Part shown: one piece after another, positions 1-4,693 of the stretch | Position numbering within the stretch: position 1 is the first letter of the stretch | Layout of the letters: every line of letters starts with the position of its first letter | Assembly (NCBI GenBank): GCA_902766805.1 | Contig: CACXFF010000103.1 | Coordinates: 1 to 15,788 of the forward strand | Length of the DNA stretch: 15,788 bases | Source: an uncultured Coriobacteriaceae bacterium | GTDB taxonomy: Bacteria; Actinomycetota; Coriobacteriia; Coriobacteriales; Atopobiaceae | Reading direction: 5' to 3' | Translations under genes and position numbers: made by a program | Notes under the pieces: generated by a model | What the model was told of the DNA's origin: nothing | The model's input: the letters and a program-made list of their open reading frames with translations, nothing else | Database searches by the model: none

Positions 1-114
1 AAACCTGAAAATGGGACAGAACGGAACGGAACCCATGGGCATGGAGAACCTGAGATAACGGGACCTCAATTGCGCATGCATTCACGCAAGGAGACGACGA
101 ACGGAGGAGAGGCC

Positions 115-405
115 ATGGCAGAGCACGACAGCAAGATTCTCGCGCCGAAGCTGAGTCTCGACGACCTCGAGGGGGTCATAGGCGGAGCGGTCATCAGGTA
201 CCCGCGTTATGGCAGGACGCGTGCCGTCGAGTACTCGTGCCCCAAATGCGGGTGCAAAGACCTGGAGGGGATCACGGACGGTGCGAGGTATGCCGACCTG
301 GCCGAAGCGAGCAGGGCGACCAGGCACCAGATGATGCGCTGCAAGAGCTGCGGCTTTGAGACCACCGGCGGTTCGATGGCGCAGACGAAGTGGTTGGAAC
401 GATAG
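115..405 (+). CDS. Small protein with double-glycine leader motif and zinc-ribbon-like domain (paralog 1)
   Basis: This 96-residue protein starts at ATG 115, chosen because GGAGG (103-107) lies 7 bases upstream; an in-frame ATG at 70 lacks such a site. Residues 13-24 read LSLDDLEGVIGG, which matches the leader consensus of double-glycine bacteriocins and Nif11-type RiPP precursors (L-x-x-D/E-x-L-E-x-V-x-G-G). The remaining 72 residues hold two CxxC pairs (C42/C45 and C76/C79, plus C47), the layout of a zinc ribbon. About half its positions match the next gene, including the ending WLER. Known: C39-type peptidase/ABC transporters cut after GG in such leaders. Inferred: this could be an exported or modified peptide, or a zinc protein carrying a leader-like recognition tag. 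The cluster continues off the left edge, so no maturation partner is visible. The gene is likely real; the function is unknown. Confidence 0.8.
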   Translation: MAEHDSKILAPKLSLDDLEGVIGGAVIRYPRYGRTRAVEYSCPKCGCKDLEGITDGARYADLAEASRATRHQMMRCKSCGFETTGGSMAQTKWLER

Positions 406-425
406 GCCAAGACGAGGTGAAAGAA

Positions 426-713
426 ATGGCAGAAGACGAAGTCAAGGGCAGCGAGAAGTTGGACATCGACGATCTCGAGGGGGTGTCTGGCGGCGCAACC
501 ATCCGCGCCAAGCGTCAACTATTCAAGGATGTCGTCAATTACACGTGCCCCCAATGTGGCTCCGAGGATATCGAGGGGATCGAGGACGGCGCGATGTTCG
601 AGAGCAGCAAGGAAGCGATCCAGGCGACCACCCGCAAGATGGTACGCTGCAGGAACTGCGGATACGAGAACCTCGGCGGCAAGATGAAGGTCCGTGTTTG
701 GCTAGAGAGGTAA
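426..713 (+). CDS. Small protein with double-glycine leader motif and zinc-ribbon-like domain (paralog 2)
   Basis: This 95-residue protein starts at ATG 426, with GAGGTG (414-419) 6 bases upstream; it lies 20 bases after the previous gene and is probably cotranscribed. It is a tandem paralog of that gene. The leader motif KLDIDDLEGVSGG ends at residue 23. The C-terminal part has CPQC (41-44) and CRNC (75-78), with shared blocks EGI-x-DGA between the pairs, CGYE and GGKM after the second pair, and the ending VWLER. Both the GG motif and the four paired cysteines are kept while linker residues differ, which suggests selection on both parts rather than a recent copy. Possible roles are a RiPP or bacteriocin-like precursor with an unusually structured core, or a zinc-binding small protein using a peptidase-recognised leader. 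The sequence alone does not decide. Confidence 0.8.
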   Translation: MAEDEVKGSEKLDIDDLEGVSGGATIRAKRQLFKDVVNYTCPQCGSEDIEGIEDGAMFESSKEAIQATTRKMVRCRNCGYENLGGKMKVRVWLER

Positions 714-1113
714 CCTGGAGCCCGAGCGAGGAAGTCAAGGCGCAGACCATGCGGTACAGGTCCAGCGAGGAGCTCCTCGAGCTGGGTGAGGGACAAAGGC
801 ACGCCGACCTCGCCGGGTGAAATCAACGAAGCGGCTGGCATGGTGGCAATCACCGGCGTAGCGCAAAGGCCTCGCATGGCTTTCCACGAGCAGCCCTTCG
901 GGGTTGCTCGTGTTTCGTCGCGCGCCCACGTTGAGCACGATGATGGCCCGTTTTGCGAGGACACTGGCCTGCTCAAGGAGACGATCGATGGCTGGTCTGA
1001 TCATGAGCGAGGATGCCGCTCGGACAAGCACGGGCGACGTCAGCTGAGGCACAAGTTGGGTACAATTGATATGCTTTGACGTATAAGGCAACGAAAGAGC
1101 AGGTGTTTTCACA
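714..1113 (+). other. 400-base stretch without a convincing gene
   Basis: Open frames exist here on both strands, for example a GTG-started frame at 786-1079 on + and the complementary frame on -. None has a good ribosome site or a recognisable family. A short frame starting ATG 749 gives a 23-residue peptide with weak SD support. The bases around 728-738 resemble the start of the preceding gene (GAAGTCAAGG shared), so this may hold a decayed third copy; that is speculation. The stretch contains the hairpin at 885-912. Just before the next gene lies an AT-richer block (1056-1087, containing TACAAT, TATGCT and TATAAG), the likeliest place for that gene's promoter, but no well-spaced -35/-10 pair was found. 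Confidence 0.4.
885..916 (+). terminator. UUCG-capped hairpin, probable terminator of the paralog pair
   Basis: Arms 885-896 and 901-912 form 12 pairs (one G-U) around a UUCG tetraloop, followed by TTTC. The stem is strong but the U-tract is short, and it lies 172 bases after the second paralog stop codon. It could end that transcript or act as an mRNA 3' stabiliser. Confidence 0.55.
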
Positions 1114-1386
1114 ATGGACGAGAAGCAGTTTGCAGAACGTATGGTCAAAGACGACGCCTTCATGGTAGAAATCTTCAAGGAGATGCCCAACGAGGCGTTC
1201 ACCAAGGATGCCTCCCAGGAGCTCTTTGTGAAGGGCATGGTGGCCGCTGCCGCGAAGCGCGGATGGGATTTGGACGAAGCCAAGCTCCAAGAGGACTACA
1301 ACAAGGCGATCGAGGGCTTGGGTTTTGGTGCGCTCCGGTTCGCGTGGAGGTTCAACAAGGCCGTAAAGGCCGCCGGCAAGAAATAA
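1114..1386 (+). CDS. Nif11-like small protein
   Basis: This 90-residue protein has AGGTG (1101-1105) 8 bases before ATG 1114. The layout resembles the Nif11/Nif11-like leader domain (Pfam Nif11): an N-terminal helix with F-x-E/K-R-M and D-x-x-F-x-x-E, then a second element AAAAKRGWDLDEAKL that matches the family G-(F/W)-D-L-T/D-E-x-x-L signature. Nif11-like domains serve as leader peptides of several RiPP classes and also occur as stand-alone proteins of unknown role. This copy has no Gly-Gly cleavage motif and no cysteines, and ends in a basic tail (KAVKAAGKK), so it is not an obvious precursor. It sits on the same strand as the two double-glycine paralogs but about 400 bases away, with its own terminator, so it is probably a separate transcript. 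The fold assignment is moderate and the function unknown. Confidence 0.7.
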   Translation: MDEKQFAERMVKDDAFMVEIFKEMPNEAFTKDASQELFVKGMVAAAAKRGWDLDEAKLQEDYNKAIEGLGFGALRFAWRFNKAVKAAGKK

Positions 1387-1433
1387 TCCTGGCGTGCCAG
1401 TGTCTTCGAGCTAGAGTTGCGCTCGAGCATGAG

Positions 1434-1471
1434 AAAGCGGCCCTTCCCCAGCGGGAGGGCCGCTTTGGTTT
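1434..1471 (+). terminator. Rho-independent terminator after the Nif11-like gene
   Basis: The arms AAAGCGGCCCTTCCC and GGGAGGGCCGCTTT (1434-1466) pair with one bulged base around a small loop, followed by a T-rich run TTTGGTTT. It lies about 50 bases after the stop codon. Confidence 0.85.
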
Positions 1472-1628
1472 GAAGGAACTGTGTGCTTGGTTTGGAAGGC
1501 GCTGCGCGGAGAGCACTCGACAGCCCGGCGGAAGTGGTTGGCACATCAAGGTGCTGTCCATTCCGATCAAGAATTCCGAACCGACAGGAGTTCACTTTGG
1601 GAAAGTGGGATGGCGAGTTGTGGAGATC

Positions 1629-1649
1629 ATGCTAACCAGATGCTAACCA
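1629..1649 (+). repeat. 10-bp direct repeat (period 11) near tRNA 3' end
   Basis: ATGCTAACCA occurs at 1629-1638 and again at 1640-1649, about 47 bases outside the 3' end of tRNA-Phe and next to its terminator. Short direct repeats beside a tRNA 3' end can be arm-type sites or scars of an integrative element. No duplicated tRNA fragment is seen here, so this is only suggestive. Confidence 0.4.
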
Positions 1650-1680
1650 AAAGAAAAAGCCCGAGGCGTTTAAGCCCCGG
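1649..1680 (-). terminator. Terminator of tRNA-Phe
   Basis: Read on the - strand, CCGGGGC and GCCTCGG (1661-1680) pair over 7 bases (one G-U) around a 6-base loop, followed by GCTTTTTCTTTT. It begins about 16 bases after the tRNA CCA end. Confidence 0.85.
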
Positions 1681-1695
1681 ACCTGCGGTTTTAAC

Positions 1696-1771
1696 TGGTG
1701 GCTGGGAAGGGATTTGAACCCCTGACACAGGGATTTTCAGTCCCCTGCTCTACCAACTGAGCTACCCAGCC
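1696..1771 (-). tRNA. tRNA-Phe (anticodon GAA)
   Basis: The 76-base cloverleaf reads 5'-GGCTGGG on the - strand, paired with CCCAGCC, discriminator A and an encoded CCA end (1696-1698). The D arm is GCTC-AGTTGGTA-GAGC, the anticodon stem GGGGA/TCCC with loop CTGAAAA gives GAA (+ strand ttc at 1736-1738), and the T arm contains GGTTCAAATCC. All stems pair. It decodes UUC/UUU. Confidence 0.97.
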
Positions 1772-1786
1772 GCTGTTAGCTAGTTC

Positions 1787-1815
1787 ATAGTGACAGATAC
1801 ACGCGCTTTGGTCAA
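1787..1815 (-). promoter_or_regulatory. Promoter of tRNA-Phe
   Basis: On the - strand TTGACC (1810-1815) is followed after exactly 17 bases by CACTAT (1787-1792). That fits a housekeeping sigma -35/-10 pair placed about 16 bases before the tRNA 5' end. Confidence 0.6.
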
Positions 1816-1867
1816 GAGGAATTTTGGACTTTTTGGCAGCATCCGCATTCGCACGTTCCTACGCCGG

Positions 1868-2320
1868 CTATGCGATCGCTTGGTCTTTGCGAGGCCGCCC
1901 TGGACCCGCGGGTTCGTTGAAGCGACGTATGACGCTCTGTGCATCGACCATAGGCACCGTGCCGGCCTTGCGCGATGAGAGGATGCCGTCACGGACCATC
2001 GCCCGCACGCGTGCTTCGCTCACATCGAGTATGGCCGCCGCCTCCCCCACGCTCATGGTCTCGTCCTGGGGAGTGTCTGCCGCGCAGTCCACCACTACTC
2101 CCAGGCGGTATCCCCTGGCTCCGCACGGGTGCCCGAAGCTCGGGGATGGAAGGACAACACCCTGCTGCAACGCCATCACGATGTGGTTCTCGAGCAAGTC
2201 CTGGGCCATGAACGCGACGTCCTGCAGGTCATTTCCCTGGGTGATGATGCCAAGGTCGGGGAAGCGAACTTCCAGGAACTCCCCGGCAGGCTCGACGATC
2301 GCTTCGTACAGGTACTTCAT
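1868..2320 (-). CDS. hicB: HicB-type antitoxin with C-terminal helix-turn-helix
   Basis: This is a 150-residue protein if started at ATG 2320. The N-terminal 63 or so residues (MKYLYEAIVEPAGEF, VRFPDLGIITQGNDL, then a helix ending near VVLPSPS) match the HicB partial RNase-H-like antitoxin fold. Residues from about 87 on (MSVGEAAAILDVSEARVRAM, then GILSSRKAGT) look like an excisionase/MerR-type helix-turn-helix with wing, ending in a basic GRPRKDQ tail. In HicAB modules HicB neutralises the HicA mRNA interferase and represses the operon. Directly upstream is a HicA-like sequence in the same frame with no stop between them, so the product may instead be one fused protein of 221 residues (1868-2533). 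No strong ribosome site precedes ATG 2320 (GAGAAAGAAG only). Confidence 0.85.
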   Translation of the reverse strand: MKYLYEAIVEPAGEFLEVRFPDLGIITQGNDLQDVAFMAQDLLENHIVMALQQGVVLPSPSFGHPCGARGYRLGVVVDCAADTPQDETMSVGEAAAILDVSEARVRAMVRDGILSSRKAGTVPMVDAQSVIRRFNEPAGPGRPRKDQAIA

Positions 2321-2533
2321 GCGCTTCTTTCTCTTGCGCCGTTGCGCGCCACCCGCCGGCCCACACCCCACATTGTCACGCCCTGCCCCAGGAGCAAGTC
2401 TGCACCCATGGCGACGAATCTGAATCAACATGCCGTTGGGCATCTGAAAAGCATCGTGTCCCGCACCATGACGTACGAGCTTTCCGCCTTTCGCAAAGAT
2501 AAGTCCAACAGCCTCTCTTGCTGTCAGAGGCAT
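2321..2533 (-). CDS. hicA: HicA-type mRNA interferase toxin, no stop codon before HicB
   Basis: The start at ATG 2533 is supported by GGAGGAGG (2539-2546), 5 bases upstream. Residues 1-49 follow HicA well: MPLTAREAV, KGGKLVRHGAGHDAFQMPNG with the family histidine at 26, then RHG-x-x-LAPG. After G49 the usual last helix and stop are missing. The frame reads through Gly- and Arg-rich residues to residue 71 and continues directly into the HicB ATG. In the neighbouring frame a TGA overlaps that ATG as ATGA, the normal coupling layout. This suggests that a small insertion or deletion within the last 60 bases of hicA fused the frames. The result is either a HicA-HicB fusion or an inactivated toxin. 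HicA acts on mRNA in the cytoplasm. Confidence 0.7.
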
Positions 2534-2538
2534 CCCGT

Positions 2539-2561
2539 CCTCCTCCGTTGCATTGTTTATA
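2539..2561 (-). promoter_or_regulatory. hicA ribosome site and candidate -10
   Basis: On the - strand TATAAA (2556-2561) precedes GGAGGAGG (2539-2546) and ATG 2533. No convincing -35 is visible. The 47-base gap after the preceding gene suggests a module-specific promoter, probably autoregulated by HicB, but this is inference. Confidence 0.35.
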
Positions 2562-2580
2562 TCGACGCGAAAAACCGTAC

Positions 2581-3819
2581 CTACCCGACGCACACGGCAC
2601 AGAGTCGCGTGCCGCACACGTCGATCGTGTCCCCGACGCCAAAGCGCGCGCTGCCCGAGAGCGGCACGCCGTTGAGCTGGGCGGGATTGGTCGCCCCCAG
2701 GTCCTGCGCCACCAAAGCTCCCTCCCCCGCCACGATGCGCAGGTGCTGGCGCGAAACGCTCTGCTCGGGCAGCACCACGTCGTTGTCGTCATCGCGCCCG
2801 ATGCGCAGGCCACCCTCGGGTACGGCGCAGCGCAGCAGGCCATCCCCGCAGCGCAGCTCCACCGCCCAGCGCCGCTCCGGCACCGGCCCATCCACCTGCG
2901 GCACACGTGGCATGCCAAAGCTCAGGGGAGCCGTCTCGTCCGCAGACACCGACCGTGGTACGGGCTGCTCCACGCGCACCACCCCATCGCGCGAGCGGGC
3001 AAGATGCCGTGGCTTGCGCACGAACTCCGGTGGCTCCTCGAGATCGGCCGCAAGCCCTGGGTCGAGCGCCAGGCCTCCCGTGGCGCCTGGCCCCCTGCCA
3101 GCGCCGTCTGCCCGCGCCGGTCCCGCCCGAAGGGTGCCGGCACCCCCTGGCGCTCCGCCGTCCTGCGGGGCAGCCCCTCCTCCCAAGAGGAACTCGGGGT
3201 ACGCGGGTTGCTCGGCACCCAGCCACGATGAGTCGCCCAAGCCCAGCCCCGCGCTCGCCCCTGTGCCCAGAGGGAACTCGTAGAGGCAGCCGAAGCAGAC
3301 ACCCATGTCGGCAAAGACCTGCGCGCCGCACTGCGGGCAGCGCTTGAACACGCCCCCGCCCTGCGCGACGGGGCCATGTGTCGCATCCTGTCCCCACACA
3401 TCCGCAGGCGTATACGCCTGGGCCGCGGTCTGGCCGCTGATCCCAGTTCCTGCACGACCCTGGCCTTCGGCCACCCCTGTCGCATCAGACACAGCGTAGG
3501 CCCCTGACGCCGTCTGCATCGGAACGGATGGCACGCCATAGCTCTTTGCCACGGGCGGCTCCGCCATTGTGGGTGCAGCATAGGCTTGGCCCGCGGACGC
3601 ACCCGCCCCTCCATACGCAGAGCCGGCGGACGCAGGGGTCACGGCGGCCTGCCCCGCGCGCGTGTACGCCGCGAAGTCCCCGCCATCATCCTCGAAGTCG
3701 AAAGTCTGACCCCTGACGGGCTCGGGAGCCGGAAGGGCGGCCGCGCCCGATGGACGCGGCTCGGCGAAGGGTCTCTCATCCGCAGGAGCTTCGGCTTGCT
3801 GTGCGAACGGCCAGATCAT
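2581..3819 (-). CDS. Zinc-ribbon-motif and FHA-domain protein of the Tad operon
   Basis: The 412-residue start at ATG 3819 overlaps the upstream stop as ATGA and has GGAGG (3827-3831) 7 bases before it; the open frame extends further but without support. Residues 1-155 are Ala/Gly/Pro-rich and probably disordered. Residues 161-178 carry CPQC and CFGC, a short zinc-ribbon motif. A second low-complexity linker runs to about 310. Residues 317-410 are an FHA domain: GR (341-342), SRQH (356-359), DLGATN (373-378) and LNG (382-384). FHA domains bind phosphothreonine peptides, so this cytoplasmic protein probably links the Tad machine to Ser/Thr kinase signalling. The kinase is not in the window. 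DLGATNPAQLNG departs from the usual GSTNGT turn. It is the last gene of the Tad operon. No signal peptide or membrane segment is seen. Confidence 0.85.
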   Translation of the reverse strand: MIWPFAQQAEAPADERPFAEPRPSGAAALPAPEPVRGQTFDFEDDGGDFAAYTRAGQAAVTPASAGSAYGGAGASAGQAYAAPTMAEPPVAKSYGVPSVPMQTASGAYAVSDATGVAEGQGRAGTGISGQTAAQAYTPADVWGQDATHGPVAQGGGVFKRCPQCGAQVFADMGVCFGCLYEFPLGTGASAGLGLGDSSWLGAEQPAYPEFLLGGGAAPQDGGAPGGAGTLRAGPARADGAGRGPGATGGLALDPGLAADLEEPPEFVRKPRHLARSRDGVVRVEQPVPRSVSADETAPLSFGMPRVPQVDGPVPERRWAVELRCGDGLLRCAVPEGGLRIGRDDDNDVVLPEQSVSRQHLRIVAGEGALVAQDLGATNPAQLNGVPLSGSARFGVGDTIDVCGTRLCAVCVG

Positions 3820-4259
3820 GCCGCCACCTCCGAGCGCTCCCGAGTGCCCATCGACGCAGGCTGACCTGCGGCCACGTCCTGCGCCAGCAGCCCCTCGGGA
3901 GGCATACGCAGCTCCACCTTGTCGCCAGGCAGCAGCCAAGGATCGTCGGAGGCCGGTCGCTCGAGGACATAGCTGGCCGCCTCTTCGTAGACCACCGCAC
4001 CCGGCTCCACAGCGCGCATGGCCCTGCGCACGCGCCCCTTGCCCACGAGGGCAACGTCGAGCGGATACTTCATGCCAAAAGTATGGACCGAACGGCAACC
4101 CAAGATGACCAGGCAGCCCGCCTCCTCGCGCGGAGTCCGCAGTAGCCCTTCCAGCTTCTCACGGAAAGTGCCCGCGACACGCACGACGAACTCCCCGCTC
4201 CGCCGTCCGTCAAAGGCCCGATACGACACCACCATGCACTTCTTCCAGTCCTTCATCAT
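3816..4259 (-). CDS. DUF192 family protein
   Basis: This 147-residue protein starts at ATG 4259, overlapping the upstream stop as ATGA, with AAGGAG (4264-4269) close by; ATG 4256 is an equally possible start. Residues 30-110 match DUF192 (Pfam PF02643): FREKLEGLLR, then VHTFGMKYPLDVAL with the family T-F-G-M-x-x-P-x-D signature, and a late LPGDKVEL. The biochemical role of the family is unsettled. Family members are often exported, but this copy has no obvious signal peptide. It sits between the second TadE-like gene and the FHA gene in an unbroken chain of overlaps, so it is expected to be made together with the pilus proteins and may assist their assembly or quality control (inference). Confidence 0.85.
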   Translation of the reverse strand: MMKDWKKCMVVSYRAFDGRRSGEFVVRVAGTFREKLEGLLRTPREEAGCLVILGCRSVHTFGMKYPLDVALVGKGRVRRAMRAVEPGAVVYEEAASYVLERPASDDPWLLPGDKVELRMPPEGLLAQDVAAGQPASMGTRERSEVAA

Positions 4260-4693
4260 CTAGCTCCTTCCAAAACGACTCCTGGCCTGTACCTGTCCAC
4301 CGTGAGACTGCGCTCATGGCGCAGCAGCTCTGGTGCGCCCAAACGAACCCCTGCCACCACCAGCTGAGACGGCCATGGCCGCATGCACAGGGTGCAGCGG
4401 TAGCAGCTGAGCTGGGGCAGGGTCCCCTCCTCCTCCGCGACCTCGATCGTGAACGCGTCTCCGGGCCCTCCCATCCCCTGCTCGATGCAGGCCTGCACGA
4501 GGCCCGATGCCGACCCGCTCGCCTCCTTGCCCGGCGGGGACACCCCTTGGCTCAACACCGCGTCCAAGGCGATGCGGTCGAAACGCGCGCAGGCCGCCGC
4601 GAAACGCGCCGCGTTGTAGCACACGAGCGCCACCACGATCGCCACCGGCAGCGTGACCGCCAGCTCCACCACCATCTGACCGTCACGCCGCAT
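4256..4693 (-). CDS. tadE: TadE-like minor pseudopilin (second copy)
   Basis: The protein has 145 residues. The N-terminus MRRDG is followed by QMVVELAVTLPVAIVVALVC, a class III prepilin-like signal: cleavage expected after G5, Glu at mature position 5, then a single hydrophobic helix. The C-terminal part is extracytoplasmic, with the cysteine-rich stretch CYRCTLC. TadE-type pseudopilins are processed by the TadV peptidase and act as minor pilus or assembly components. The start lies 11 bases inside the preceding TadG-like gene, implying coupled translation. It is a different sequence from the TadE-like protein at 6727-7203, so it is not a recent duplicate. Confidence 0.8.
   Translation of the reverse strand: MRRDGQMVVELAVTLPVAIVVALVCYNAARFAAACARFDRIALDAVLSQGVSPPGKEASGSASGLVQACIEQGMGGPGDAFTIEVAEEEGTLPQLSCYRCTLCMRPWPSQLVVAGVRLGAPELLRHERSLTVDRYRPGVVLEGAR

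Larger units (their letters stand above)
1387..1695. other. 309-base intergenic stretch between Nif11-like gene and tRNA-Phe
   Basis: This holds the terminator of the upstream + strand gene (1434-1471), the terminator of the tRNA on the - strand (1649-1680) and the short direct repeat at 1629-1649. A + strand open frame at 1481-1717 runs into the tRNA but has no recognisable family. It could be a decayed integrase end, since integrase genes often abut tRNA 3' ends, but nothing in the residues proves this. Confidence 0.5.

Noticed and set aside
2..58. Open frame from the window edge to TAA 56-58, possible end of an upstream gene
   Set aside because: Only 18 residues are visible, with no clear similarity to the two paralogs' C-termini; too short to support.
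786..1079. 97-codon GTG-started frame (and the opposite-strand frame 735-1283)
   Set aside because: No ribosome site and no recognisable family; the opposite frame also runs through the Nif11-like gene, and the + frame contains the terminator-like hairpin.
2129..3283. 384-codon + strand frame opposite hicB and the FHA gene
   Set aside because: Low-complexity Pro/Arg/Ser-rich translation with no ribosome site; it is a shadow of the FHA protein on the - strand.
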